From assembly GCA_963575745.1 (NCBI GenBank), contig CAUYUJ010020750.1, positions 86,981-150,980 of the forward strand: 64,000 nucleotides of DNA. The letters are read 5' to 3'. Made by a program: the position numbers and the translations under genes. The stretch comes from Prorocentrum cordatum. Its lineage: Eukaryota > Sar > Dinophyceae > Prorocentrales > Prorocentraceae. The notes under the pieces were generated by a model, which did not search any database, was not told the DNA's origin, and was given only the letters and a program-made list of their open reading frames with translations. Shown here one piece after another: positions 1 through 12,642 of the stretch. The stretch's first letter is position 1; each line of letters starts with the position of its first letter.

Positions 1-60
1 GAAATAGCTGAGCTCAGGGGCCAGGTTGAAACCTTCGCGTCCAGGCAGCGCTCTTGACTG

Positions 61-2866
61 ATGCAGAGCGTTCAGACGGACGCTGCCAACGCTGCTGCTC
101 TACGTCAAGATCTCGACGGTGCCTTAGTGATCATCGATTCCAGGATCGCTGAAGATCGCCGCATCTTAGGTGAGCTGCAGTTCCAGGTTGACCGTGAGAT
201 GTCACACTCAGGTGAACGATCAGCGACGGTCGAGAACCTGCGCAACTACCTCGCGCAGATGGAGCAGCAGCTTGTGATTGTACGCGACACAGGCGTTTCA
301 GCAGTCAGGATTCTCCACGACGAGATCCATGACCAGCTCCGCAACCGACCGCCTCCAGCCGAGGCCAATGACCTTGGCGATGTTCAGTCTCGGATCAACG
401 ATCTTCGATCCCACATGGACCGCGCTACCGCGACGCTTCGCGCCGAAGCACGCCAACTCGTCGAACCTGATCGGCATGTTGCATAATACTGAGGGAGTTA
501 TCACTCAAAGGTTTGATGCGACCAACGCTGTCGTACAGCCACTCGCTAACCGGATCTCAGAAATCGAGCAGCGTTTTCCTGGTGTACAGGGCGCCCTGGC
601 AGAGTTGCGTGTCGGGTGAGCCCAGACTGGCCAGCTGGATTCTCCTCCCACGGCTTATGATTTCGCCCGCCTCGCTGACAGGTTGCAGGAGGTTGAGAAG
701 GCGGCGGGCCACGCGCAGTCTGAGCTCTCCCAGGTTATTCGTGAGAGAGATACTGAACTTGTACGTGTCGAGGAGCACCTCACACGTCTGGACAGTGAGT
801 TGGAGGCGCACAGCGCCCGTCTCCGAGCCTACGAACAACGACTTCGGCATTCGCAATGCTCTCGGGATACTGACGAGTACACACGCCAAAAAGTGGACCA
901 AATACACGAGGACATGACGAGCTGGACAAATCAGCTGATTGACCACACCAACGACACCACACTTCACCTTCAACCTGCAACCGACCTGCACAGGCCGACG
1001 GCAGCGTCCGCTGAATCACCACACGCGTCTGCAGGACAACAACGACGTACGTCACCAGGAGCAGCCTCCGCGGCAGCTTCGGCACAGACACGTCACGTGT
1101 CTCCTGTGCGCACAGAACCAACTACCGACGGTGTGCCGATACCCTCACAAGAATTGTCTGCGGTTTCGGTCAGTACTACTACTCCGATCAAGGAGTCAGA
1201 CACCGTCCGAGTCCCTGTCTTGCCTAAGATCACACAGCTGCTTGAGTTGCAGCAAAAGGTACGGGGGAATTTTGGGGCCGCTTCAGGGCGACCATCCAAA
1301 GCATATGCCCTCCGATGAGTGGCTGAACAGCCCGGGTGTACCTTCGAAGACTTACAAGACAGCGGAGACTTTCAGAGCATCGATTGCACACTCGCTACCG
1401 CTCTCAGCGACATATTATCTTCCGACTTGCGCTACCAGATCAGGCTCATCGAAACCAGAGAGCACAAAGCAGGACGTATGCTGAAAGGGCGCCAGATCAA
1501 TTGGCACATCCTACAGTCCTACAAAGTGACAGAGGTTGGTGACGACCTGCATGATTTTGAGCGCCTCAAAGAACTGAGGATGAGATATGAAGATTTGCAA
1601 CGTTTCATTACTGACTGGGGCGCTTTACTATTGGATTGCCGAGAGGCACCCGACCCAAAGATCTTGGAATCTCTGTTTCGCGCACAGATTCGCCGACATG
1701 CCTGGATGAAACAGGATGTGTACGAATGCCAGCGCATGAAGATCAGCGACCCGAATCGTACCTATGATTGGCTCCGACAGCGCGTTCTAGACGTACTGGA
1801 GCTCAAACAACTGGAGAAGAATCAGAACAAGTTACGGTACGAGCATGGGAATCGTTCTCAGGTGAACGTCTGCGCTGCCTGGAAGAAACGCAACTGTCGT
1901 AATGGTGAGCGTTGCAAGGCTTTACATACCTTTTCCAGGGATTGGAAGAGCAGCGGATCTTCCAGAGCATCGACCGCTGGCGGCAACTCTCGCCGCAGCG
2001 TCTCAGCCCCTGCGAACCCCAAGAGGCCAGCATCGAAGCCGTTTTGTTTCGAGTTCGCCAAGCGTAGCACCTGCGCCAGAGGCGACAAGTGCAACTTCCC
2101 ACACGTGGCGCAGTGCAGGGACTTCGCACAGAACAAGTGCCCCAGGGGCGACAAATGCAAATGCGCTCACCTGGCGCCTGGTGCGAAGACACCTGCGCGA
2201 AGCCCAAGTCGCCCACGGACCTCCAGTCAGGACAGTCGCGGCCGACCGCCGTCCCGCGGATCGGGGGGCCAACGCTCTCCACAACGCGGGGGGTCCCGCA
2301 GCGCGGGGGGTTCATGCAATAGACGTGACAACCGACGCCAATGCGACCGATCTCGCTCATCCTCCAGGAGGTCTCCCGACTCTCGCAGCCAGTCGAGAAG
2401 TCGTTGCGATAGATCTTCGCGATCTTCCTCCCGAGGACGAGACGGCCGTGGCGGAGGGCGTGGCAGCCCACGTGGCCGCGACAGATCGTACGGCAGCGAC
2501 AGAGGACGTGACCGACGTTCCACGAGCTGCGGTTCGCCCCGTGGTTGTCCCAAGTTCAGGGCGCGCTCTCCCGCCAACTATCGCCGCCCGCGCCACTCCG
2601 ACCGCAGTTGCGTCATGCGTGACACGACTCTCATGGCCGCCCACAAGACCAAGACAGCATCTACCAAACCACGGCGTCGGATACGTTTCGGCACACATAC
2701 CGTGGAACCCTGCCCGTGCATCGTTTCTGGCAGGTCCACTCTGGACAAGTGGATGGAGAAGCCAAACGAGGGCGACACCGTCAAAGTACCAGACCCGCTG
2801 CCACAATGGTGGTGGAAACAGAGTGCAGACGCCCTACAACGTTGTCAACGGGAAGCAAAGTTATGA
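61..2866 (+). pseudogene. Gag-like protein: coiled coil, capsid-like region, three CCCH zinc fingers, SR-rich tail
   Basis: The frame read from 61 shifts near 300-480 and then stays in one frame to 2,866, broken only by TGA codons at 617-619 and 1,316-1,318. The first 300 or so residues are charged and heptad-rich, so probably coiled coil. The part after 1,319 is helical and resembles copia Gag, for example around DFERLKELRMRYEDL. Three CCCH fingers follow at about 1,868-1,927 (C-x7-C-x5-C-x3-H), 2,041-2,103 (C-x8-C-x5-C-x3-H) and 2,113-2,172 (C-x7-C-x5-C-x3-H). They replace the usual CCHC knuckle and presumably bind RNA. The C-terminus, about 2,190-2,600, is rich in Ser-Arg and Gly-Arg. The broken frame marks it as a pseudogene. 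Assignment rests on the fingers and the pol downstream. Confidence 0.7.
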
Positions 2867-2980
2867 CATCAGGATCTCCATGACTACCGACACGACAAGG
2901 GGTCGGTGGAGACACCAACTGCGATCCCAGATTCCGACGACTCTACCATAGAGCCCTCCGAGACACACTAGACGAACATA

Positions 2981-3426
2981 ATGACTCCGCAAGTCGACCC
3001 TCCACGCTCGACCGCTGCGTTGACGCGCTCCTGGGTTCTCGACAGTGGATCTGCGCACCATATTCAGGATAAAAAAACGAGCTGGCGCAGACCGAATCTG
3101 ATCGCATATCTATTCGCGAGGAGCATATTCTGGAGACTGCCAATGGTGATCGTACTGTCAACGCTCACTATGACATACAACGACCTGAAGTGGGCTCGAA
3201 GAGTTCACCCCTCGCCTTGCCAGACTGCCCATCGCTATTATCAGTTGGACACTTGATTGAGGTTGATGGCGTTTGGCAGCTTTGGGACCCAGAGCTGGGC
3301 TACTTGCTTCGGGATCCAGGGGGCCAATGGTATAAGGTTCCCGTCAATGACAGAGTTCCAGAACTACGACTCGACGATTTGGGGACGATACCACCACCAC
3401 GATTATGCACTTCGTCTGCACCCTGA
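2981..3426 (+). pseudogene. copia aspartic protease and pre-integrase fragments
   Basis: The first piece (2,981-3,256) holds SWVLDSGSAHHI, the copia protease active site; the catalytic Asp codon is at 3,041. After a frame change the second piece (3,190-3,426) reads PSLLSVGHLIEVDG, matching the LLSVxQL motif that follows the protease in copia polyproteins. The protease would cleave Gag-Pol inside the particle. The frame break between the two pieces shows the enzyme cannot be made from this copy. The 3,430-4,000 stretch that follows contains only short conflicting ORFs; a His-Cys zinc motif of the integrase was not recognised there. Confidence 0.75.
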
Positions 3427-4009
3427 CGTCGTCAGCGCAAGCGTTCATCTGCACGCTGCAACGACAGATGCTGGTGTTGCAAGACTACAGAGCAGTCACC
3501 ACCTACAGATTAGCTGCGGCCCCACGTAGGGACCTGCCCCAAGAGACCGCATGTCGGTGAGGGAGGAGGAGCACGGACCGCCACGGTCGAAGAACCTCCC
3601 GACACAAACAATGCCGAGTCCAACGTGAATGCCCACACTGTCTTGCTTACGTCTCAGATGCAGTGTTCTCCTCCCGCACGCGGGGGGCCTGCAGATGCAG
3701 CTCAAGCAGATACCGGCATCACGTCGACCTCCCTCGAGGATCTGCCGATGGAGACGCTCATCAAAGTGCGCCATGATAGTGATCGAGTTCTTCCAAACAG
3801 ACAGAAGAAACCGATCGACCCAATGCGCTGCGTGACCCGCAGTCCGAAACATTCAGACTGAGATTTGCGCTCGCACTATGGCGCAGAACGCCCCGTGCCG
3901 ACGACAGCGCAAACCACATCCACCGGCAGCCCCCACCGACGAGGACACAGCCGACGAGGCCGTCGTCCCGTAGAAATTCGGGGAGGCTCTAACTGCCGAC
4001 CATATCGTT

Positions 4010-5011
4010 TTGGCCAAAGACGATGCCGCTGACAAGCACGGTGACAAATACGCACTCGTCGTACTGGACAGATACACTGGCGTCTTCATGGCGCACCCAG
4101 CATTACATAAAGACGCAGCTACTACAAAGGCATCCTTCCAGCAGTCCATCGCCGCAGACGATGAGGTGAAGCACATGTATACAGATAGCTCTGGAGAGCT
4201 TCAGAAGGCATGCCGCCAACTGGGCTGGAGACATGACACTAGTACTCCTCATCATCCACAAACAAATGGATTGATTGAGCGCATTGTCAAGATCGTCGTC
4301 CTCGGTGCGAGAGCTGTGTTGCGCATGTCTGGTCTGGGACACGGCTGGTGGAAAGAGGCCATGCAAGCCTTCTGCTGTGGACATAACTTGGTGCATCCAC
4401 CCACGGGCGTTGCCGCCCTGGGCGATGAGCATGCTGAAAAGACAGCTCATGAGATAGGGTTTGGTGAACGTTTCCCCGGGCACTGCGTTCCATTTGGTGC
4501 TCGGATCCTTTGGAAAGGTCTCAATCCCGAGATCAACAACGAGACTGCGAAGTTCAAAGAGAATACTAGGGAAGGGTTATTCATGGGTTACCATTTACAC
4601 TCAGGTGGACGCTGGTCTGGTGATTATCTCGTCTTGGACACGGCTACATGCGCCAAGAACCCAGACGGCGACCTTTGCCACGTACACAGAGTCAAAGACA
4701 TTATAATCCCCGACGGCAGGTTCAGCTTCCCTGTGAAAGAAGGTACCCTGCGACATTACAACCCAGAGGCACACGACGAGGTCAAGGCATCTACTTCTCG
4801 TCCCTTGGGCGACAAACCTATGCCCGACCTTCCACTTGCCTACCCAAAGGAGTGGGGTGATCCATCTATGATGACGACGGACGACAACCTCGCTGATACT
4901 CACCCATCGGCCTCCGAGGTTGCTGCGCCAGCACCGGGGCCCGACTATTGGGAACATTCTTCCCGAGCATTGGAAGACCTTATCTCGGGGGCAACGAAAG
5001 AAGGGGATTGA
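4010..5011 (+). pseudogene. copia integrase catalytic core
   Basis: This 333-codon open stretch carries the DDE integrase core that inserts element cDNA into the genome. Candidate catalytic residues are Asp20 (VVLDRYTG), Asp59 (MYTDSSGEL) and Glu90 in TPHHPQTNGLIER. The spacing between the second Asp and the Glu is 30 residues, shorter than the common 35. The motif HHPQTNGLIER is the conserved substrate-side segment of retroelement integrases. After the core the protein continues with a copia-type C-terminal domain around GARILWKGLNPE and RWSGDYLVLD. No start codon decision is meaningful because it is part of a polyprotein. The frame ends at 5,009-5,011. Confidence 0.85.
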
Positions 5012-5600
5012 GTACGCCGAAGACATCAAACAAGCTCGTGAGACTCGTGAACGAGCTGCACTTCGAGTGTGGACCTGACAGGACAAACAAGCCAAACATT
5101 TCCGTGCTACTACAGCTGGTGGACCCGCATGGAATACCGTGGAACGACGGATTGTTTACGACGCAGACAGCGTGCTGTCATTCGAGACGAGGACGTCGAG
5201 GGCGCGACCAACAAAGAAATTCTGTATGCCAAACTACCTGGTGGACCACGTGACATTTCTACAGTATTATACTACCGTCAACCCTCACCACAGCCTGCTG
5301 GAGCCGCACGTGCTCTGGTACTTATTGACAGTGAGGGGAACGACTTCGGGGCCGTGAACCCGCTCACACGCAAGTTCACCCCGTCGGTAGCAGTGCCCAC
5401 TATGCCACGTGGACCGACATACACACCGACACACAGAGATAACATTCCTGACTCACCATGGGCTCGCCCAGCCCTTGTTACCAGAAATTTGAGCAAGAAA
5501 GAACTTGCCGCAGAACCGCGTGCACAGGAGGCCCTGCGCAAATAATACGAGCGCATTGAAAAGAAGCAAACGTGGATGTTAGAGACTGTTGCTGAAAAAG
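5012..5600 (+). pseudogene. pol linker between integrase and reverse transcriptase
   Basis: Two overlapping frames (best 5,069-5,545) encode polar, proline-rich sequence without a catalytic motif, ending in a charged helix (LSKKELAAEPRAQEALRK). Position and composition fit the unconserved linker between integrase and RT in copia polyproteins. A stop follows at about 5,543, then a short segment leads to the RT frame that begins before 5,657. Confidence 0.5.
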
Positions 5601-7306
5601 ATGATATTGAATAACAGGCGATTCGTACTGGGAAGAAGGTTCACTTCTTCAACATCTTGGAGCTATCTTCAGTCAAACATGAAGAACTTCCTCCCGAACT
5701 ACGTAAGTTCAAGGGCCGAGTGGTGGTTCAGGGCAGCGCCGGCAAAGATGAAACTGGCTTGGCCGCCATATTTGCCGACGCCGCATCCAGTGCGTCGCAT
5801 ATTGAGGCCTCTAAGCTTTGTGACGCTGCCGCGTTATTGCCAAACTATGCGGGCGAGCAGAGCGATGCACCCGGCGCATGCACGCAGGCATTGCTATACG
5901 GAGATGAAAGAATCGACGCGGTCGATACTTGGATTACCATGCCCAAGTGGCGCCAACCTGCATCTTGGTCTAGATGCAAGAATCCCGTGTGCCGACTACG
6001 ATTGGCACTATACGGGCACTCTCTCGCAGGTGTCTTCTGGGAACGAAAGTGTCGCACGTGTCTGGAAAGTGTTGGATTTGAGCCTATCCCAGGCTGGGAA
6101 TGTGTGTGGAGACACAACAAACTGGGATTGATACTTTCAGTATACGTGGACGACTTCAAATTGGCAGGGCCAGCCATCAACCTACAAGCCGGCTGGGATC
6201 ATATCCGCAAAAGCGGCATTGATTTGGATCCGCCTATTCCATACTCTCACTACCTTGGCTTTGGACGACAGGCATGCGACGTCCCCGAGAACGTCTTCGA
6301 CACAAGAATGTCTACCATTCGACCTATGTTGCCTGCCCACAGTAATAAAGAGTCTCATACAGCTAAACAAGTTCGTGGAATACGACATGACATGCTTGGT
6401 TTTACTGATCAATGTATTGAGCGCTACCTGGAGTGCGCCTCCAAGCGTACCCATGGGCCAGGGTCGCGTCGTAAACGGTCTGACTCACCGAGGGCTTCGC
6501 GATCCAAATCGACTAGCTCCTCCGGGTCGGTCGTGAGACCCACTAGCGCGCTCAACGCACGGTCGCGATCACCCAGTCCAGCTGGATCGGTCGACAGACC
6601 TTCCACTACGACACAATCAACGACAGTCACATACGATGACCTACCCGACGCAGAGACTCCTGGCATCGAGGACACCTCATTTACCGAGTCCGACTACTCC
6701 GGCGAGGGTATCCTCGGCCAGGACGCGGCGAGTGTACTGATGAAGGTTCTCTACCTGGCACGCTGTTGTCGTTTCGATCTTTTACATCCAGTATGTATGC
6801 TAGCCAGAGAGATTACCAAATTGAATACCACGTGCGATCAACGCCTTCATCGGCTCATATGCTACATCAAAACGACGCGTACCCATTGTTCACGCGGATG
6901 GATTGGCGATCCTTCAGACAAGCTATCCATCATGCTCTTCACTGACGTCTCGTTCGCCGATTGCATTACCTCCTCTAAGTCCACTGCCGGCGTCTTCGCG
7001 GCGCTCGTTGGACCCAGCGCGTTTTTCCCCGTCAACGCCGTGTGCAAGAAACAAACGGTCGTATCGCACTCATCCACAGAGTCCGAGATCGTTGCTCTTG
7101 ACTCGGCGCTACGACTGGAGGGATTACCACTACTCTCATTATGGGAGGCCGTGGTGGAGGTTGCCAACACCTGCAAAGAGAAGACTACTTGCCTGGGCTG
7201 CCTGGGGCGCGCCGCTACGGCGATATGTCCGACGCTGGCCGCCAAAAAGAGGAGGCGTAAGCCATCGCCTCGCAAGGCATCCCCATGCACGGGGATCTTC
7301 TCCTAG
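5600..7306 (+). pseudogene. copia reverse transcriptase (RVT_2 type) and RNase H
   Basis: A long open frame encodes RVT_2-type reverse transcriptase. It starts with KFKGRVVVQGSAGKDETG, followed by the first catalytic Asp region (QSDAPGACTQALLYG) and CRLRLALYGHSLAGVFW. The active-site YVDD lies at 6,143-6,154 (SVYVDDFKLAG). A Ser-Arg/Pro-rich insert at about 6,440-6,620 (SRRKRSDSPRASRSKS) sits between RT and RNase H, an unusual position for such a stretch. RNase H is recognised by LFTDVSFAD, SSKSTAGVF and VVSHSSTESEIVALDSA. The frame ends at 7,306 inside the RNase H domain, and the remainder is in another frame from 7,379. Confidence 0.88.
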
Positions 7307-7378
7307 CCGTAGGCAGCTACCGCTGAGGGCGGAGCTACCTGTGCCTCCAAAGAGGCGTGCGATATCCCATGAGGTACC

Positions 7379-7690
7379 GTGCTATGCGTGGATCCAGAGC
7401 CTGCTCAGGAGAGCAGCTCTCCCAAAGTGCATCTCATCGTCCTCGAAGACAACCAGGCCGTGATCAAGATTGCCCAAAAGGGACGTACACCCGCACTTCG
7501 TCACCTTCATCGTACTCATCGTATTAACTTGTATTGGATATGTGAGACATGCCAATTTGAACATATTGAGCTCAAGTGTGTAGGCACAAAAGAACAACTT
7601 GCAGATATGATGACCAAGCATTTTAAGCCAAAGAAAGCAGACCTCTGGAGGGATCTATTGGAACACTCGCTCATCTTCCCCGTTACCCCT
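7379..7690 (+). pseudogene. C-terminal part of copia RNase H
   Basis: The segment LIVLEDNQAVIKI, then LRHLHRTHRINLYWICE and KCVGTKEQLADMMTKHFK is the C-terminal half of copia RNase H. It contains the Asp of EDNQA, the His-rich RTHRI segment and the final Asp of LADMMTKH. It is displaced by a frameshift from the upstream part that ended at 7,306. No stop follows it; the same frame continues to 9,523. Confidence 0.85.
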
Positions 7691-10563
7691 TTGCAGTGTG
7701 CCCCAAAGAACCCATGGAGACCACTGCGAGGGCCTCGGAGGCCCGATGGTTTACCTCGCGTCGCAGAACCTCCAAAACTGGCTGGATGTCCGGAAATATG
7801 TAACATATTACTTACCGACAAAGAAAAATTGGGCGACACAGGGTCAGAATGCGGACTCATGTGTGTTGGACAGGCCAATCACGAGGGAGTATGTGCATGC
7901 ATGTACCATATCGGTGTTCCTGCGGCGGCTACCGATTCGCGAACAGCCCGAGCGAGGGCTCGCTCACCGCGCGGTAGACACCCTCGTCATCCTTCACCGC
8001 CGTCGCATGGTAGAGAGAGGTCTAGGACACTTATTTTACGATCGTGCCGCGGCTGTTTTACCACTCGAGCGACGAAGCTTACCAGCATCTTGCTCGCTGT
8101 GCGCGAGACTCAATCACGTGAGATCGGTTCTATCCCCGATCCCCCCATTCCCGAGATGGATCAGGCGTCGCCGCTCCACCTCAACGGCTGGGCCATCGCC
8201 TGCGACGCCAACTACGACCCGAACGCCAAGGACGACGATCGCGTGGGCTTGACGTTCCACGCTCAGACGGGTCGCCCTCGCGATCCCGAGGATGGCTTCA
8301 CCTACGTGCATCGTCTGCGCTTTGATCATAGTGCAGAGTATGATCTACGAGTGCCCGGCGAGTCCGCCACTGTCGAGGTTGCCCGCTCCGCGTCCATCGA
8401 CGTGACGAGTTGCATCGGCAAAGCTGTTGGTGGAGTCGGCGGCAACGCCCGCTATGAATACAGTGCGACCACGGCCACACCGTGGATGTCATTCATGAAG
8501 GCCATGTCCATGATCTCCAGCCTCTTCACGCGCAACTCATCCGTCCAAGAAAACGTTCGTGGCTTACATGATCACTTGCATGCTGTGATTCCTAATTCAC
8601 GCCGCAAGTGCCCACCAATGGAGCTGGCGACGGTGGTGTTGAAGGCAGAGTGGATGATGATGCACAACGACTGGTCAAAAGTGGGCAGTGCATTGCATGG
8701 GCAATCTTCTGAGGACAGCGTCCAATATACAAATCAGGTGTACAAGGAGGGGCTCTGTGCGCCTCCAGATGTGTCCAGCAACGGTCTATCGACCCCCAGC
8801 TACGCTCTGAATCTTGATCGCGCTGCGATCAAACTACCCGTGCGTCCACCTGGTGTGGCCAGGACATCGGGCACGGCGGGGCAACTCGGCCACATCGTCG
8901 AGGACCATCTCGTCACCGAAATGAAGGCATTCTCCGATATCCACCAGACAAGCAAATTCCGCCGCAAGCTGAGCACTTGGCAGACTACACGCGGAGGGTT
9001 TGAAGGCATCGGATCAGGCCCCAGGACGGTGGCAACGCCATCTGATCACCATGACGGCTGGCAAATCCTCCCAGAGCATGACGAAAGTCATTGGCAGCCA
9101 TACGAGGAGGGAACTGTGCTCGCCAGAGAAACGCCTCCCATGGAAGACCCTGGTCTTGCCCCAGGAGCAGCCGTAGACCCGCTCGAGCTGGCACAGGCAA
9201 AATACAGCGCGTTCTGTGGTGGTCGACTGGTTTCTGCTCTTCTTTCAGACAGCGGATGGCATGGGATCATACAGGAGGACTTGGGACTTCTCCTTCGCCA
9301 TCGGCCCGTCAGGGCATGCGTGCAAATGTACAAGTTTGTATACGGATTCTACGTGGATCATGCACCCCCAGGAAAGGTTCCAAGGCCGCCCCGCACAAGA
9401 AGTACCCAAGCTACGGCATCGACGAGCTCAACAGCCCACAGCAGCGAGATGCCTTCGCCAGGGCGTCCAATGTTGGCCTCGTACCTCTCTCCATGCCGTG
9501 CCTCAACCGTGCAGAATACATAGGTGGCGCCACCCTCGAACATTTGTCGGCATCTATCCGCGACGACATCATGATGTGGGCATTCTCCTCTGGCAATTAC
9601 AAAGAATGGTTCAAACAACGTGACGCAGCGATTGGCCAGGATTGCATTCTATTGCCAGAGGCTGGTGGCGACGCCCGCTGCGATATGGCGCGACTCCGCG
9701 AGCAGCCTGCCAAGGCGCAGGAGAACCGTATCGCAGCTATTCTGGGGTCGCAGTTTGATTCAATACTCGAACAGCGAAACATGATCATCATGATCCGCAA
9801 GGCCAGAGGCTTGTCGCTGATGAATGACAATCATTCCATAACCGAGTGGCGCAAATTGAATGAAGTCATATGGGACTATTGGGCCAAAGACTTTCCTTCA
9901 TACGTGAAACAAAGACACTACAGCAGGGGTATCAACGCCATGGTGGTCTGGAGCGCAAACGACATTGCGTGCGCTAGTCATGGTCAGACCTGGTTGGACA
10001 CCCGTCGCCATCAGGACCGCGCTCCTACCATCGTGCGCGAGCTCATGAATATGGAGTGCGAGGGCGGCGTCCCGACGCTTATGCCAGTACACGTGAAAGT
10101 GGATACATCACGTTTCATCGACGTGATGCAATACTTCCGTTGCCCCACAGTCATGGGGCCAGGCAGAGCGGCACAATGGGGCGTACACCCTAACTTCGAC
10201 CAGCACACGGGCGACCTGACCAGGACAATGCAAAGTCGTGGTATTACGGGACTTCCCACAGACCACTGGGTTGATGCGTACGACAGAGTCACGCCTTCGG
10301 CTTGGCATTCAAAGCAGAATAACCACAATCTGGCGACGATGACGACTCAGTTTTGTGATGCAGTATGCTATCGCAATTTCTGTGCATTGATCCAGTCATT
10401 ACCATCACAGCCATATCCGTTCAGACCTCCTATCCTGACAGCAGTTACGGAGTCACAGGCTTACACACAGGCCACAGAGATTATGGATGCTCTTCACTTT
10501 CGTGAGAAAAGGACTAACGAATGGAAAAGGCACCTCAGCCTCACGACGGCCTCACGACGCTGA
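7691..10563 (+). pseudogene. unknown ORF A, fused in frame to the copia RNase H
   Basis: The RNase H frame runs on to 9,523. Near 7,850-7,910 it passes a Cys/His cluster (CGLMCVGQANHEGVCACMY, spaced C-x3-C-x6-H-x3-C-x-C). From a possible internal start at 8,156 it enters a well-behaved protein (MDQASPLHLNGWAIACDANY). Near 9,390 it shifts frame and continues as 9,400-10,563 (RAEYIGGATLEHLSASIRDD to EKRTNEWKRHLS). Joined, this is roughly 800 residues with balanced composition and no low complexity, so it was once a real protein. I do not recognise a domain. It has no transmembrane segment that I can see. The frame break around 9,390 indicates decay of this copy. Confidence 0.55.
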
Positions 10564-12642
10564 TGACTCAGACCGCAGGGGAAATTGCTCATTGTGCATG
10601 GATGGCCTCGTGCGCCAGTGGCACGTTGCCGAAATCGATGCCGTTGGCAGCAAGCGATCCATGCATGCCTATTCCTGGACTCGCAAAAGAGCCACCAGCA
10701 CCGGACCCGACGAAATCTATTCATGCTGGCGATCCATACGGTGAGGCTTACGAAGAGTTGTTCAATCAGTTTCTCCTCCTGATCAACGACTACCCTGGTG
10801 CGTGGGCATCTTGGGAGTCAGACGAGAAAAAGGAGCTCTTTCACCCCAGAATCGTGCAGGACACCAAGGACGCACACGCTTTTACTTGGGTTGTATACGA
10901 GCAGTTCCTGCTCCAGATTGACGACATGGCAGGTGATGACAACGCGACGAAATCACGCCTCATTGCAGAGCGCAACAGATTGCTCCCATCGTGTCGGACC
11001 TCGCATCGACAACTCAGAAACTATTACAGCATGCAACGGATTCTACACAGAATGCATTGGATCGTATCGCCATGGGGCTGGCAGTTGACGCTCCAACCTC
11101 TGCCTTCACCGCAGCGCCGTCCGACGGCTCCGCGGCAGCTGGGGCAGACCAGCACAGTGAGGACAGGCAGCCGCTGCCGCCAGGCCCGCTTCCTGATCCA
11201 TTGCCGCCAGGTCCGCTTCCGATCGTCACGCTACCCGAGCCATTGCCACCTGGTCCGCTTCCGATTAGCACGCCTGCTGATCCATTGCCACCAGGCCCGG
11301 CCCCGACAGCCGCGTCAGCCCCGCCCCCCGACGAGGGCGCTGATGTGGATGCGGAGCTGGAAGCAATTCCTGCTGACGATGCGCCTTCGCCTGGTCAGCA
11401 ATTGAATACGGTATACATACTGTCGTGGCAAGACTGCTGCGAGCGATCATCCCATGAGGACACAAGCCAGATCCCTACATTCGACAGTGCGTGCACTCCT
11501 CGTGAGTACAAGCAGGTCATGTGGATGACCATCCATACGTACCTCCTCCGTTGCGGGGCACGTCTGCAATCAATGGCATGGCTTGCTTGCAGGATGATGA
11601 TTGGGCGAGCCAGTTGACATGCGATGATTGTGTGATCGCCCATGCACCTGACATTGTTCAGTCTGGTTGTTTCCCAGAATGGAAATGGATATCGCGCCCG
11701 CCGCACGACGAGGTACGCTACGGACCAGAGCTGCTTGAGGAGTGGCTTGGAGACCCTATTTACATGAGCAAGGACATCACGACAATGCTTCGCCATGAGA
11801 TCCACTACGAAAAGTTCCATACCGACCAATTTCTTGATCGACGGGTCAACATATGGTCGAACACGGCGCAGCAATCTTGGAATATCCCCAGCAATTGGAA
11901 ATCATTTCGGGACATGGTTCAGTGGAAATTTCAAGAGCGTCGTGGACCTCGCAACGGGCCGTCCACCGAGGCGGCCATGGCACACTTTCACAAAGACGGT
12001 GAACCAGACGGATACATGTGCTGGACTGATTACTATTCGATTTTCGTCATTCGTGCGTTCCAGAAGCACATTGACCCGGAGAAGACCCGGATCGAGATAT
12101 ATGCCAAACCAGTACTTGACGGTTGCGATCCCAGCTGCTTCGATTGGAACAGCGTTATCGCTATCAGATGCGTTGGAGGCCACAGTTGCGTCAACCCACT
12201 CTCCAAACCATGGAATATGGGCTGGGGGAGCTTACAATGGACAGACGTCACATACCTCCACCACGGCACGACACTTCGTGCCTGGCGAAGCATCCTCAAG
12301 TCAGGGATTATTCCAGGCTGTGTCGATGAGTCTTCTCAGAGAGACAAACGTGATAGAGGATCACAACGCGCGGAGGCATTCTACAGTTCCAGTACCTATG
12401 TACACAACGCCAAAAAGAAACCTCACACCTCGGTCCAATCGTACACGTTCAAGCACTACAAGAACGAGGTGGAGCTGGTGATCGACATGCAAATTGCCAC
12501 GAAGGCTGGATGCAGATTTTGGCTGGGAGCACAGGGCGCTATCATGACTGAGGATGTGGTCCCAGCTGCTGCAGTACTCGCCATTCGCCAGAGATGGGCC
12601 CCACGTGGGACTACCCGCCGCTGGCTACGAGACAACCATTGA
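10521..12642 (+). pseudogene. unknown ORF B ending in a KptA/Tpt1-like (ADP-ribosyltransferase fold) domain
   Basis: Three frames overlap in order: 10,521-10,985, 10,991-11,500 and 11,521-12,642, so two frameshifts are implied. The middle part has four PLPPGPLP-like repeats (11,178-11,310), probably a linker. The last part is open for 373 codons. From about 12,250 it reads TYLHHGTTLRAWRSILKSGI, then a polar segment with RAEAFYSSSTYVH, EVELVIDMQIATKAG and FWLGAQGAIMTEDVVPAA. This succession (HGT, W, I, GI; then ID, A, G, F; then GxIxT, VP) resembles RNA 2'-phosphotransferase KptA/Tpt1, which removes splice-junction 2'-phosphates using NAD or ADP-ribosylates RNA ends. Activity is not claimed. 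A PARP-like relative with the same fold is the alternative. Confidence 0.5.
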
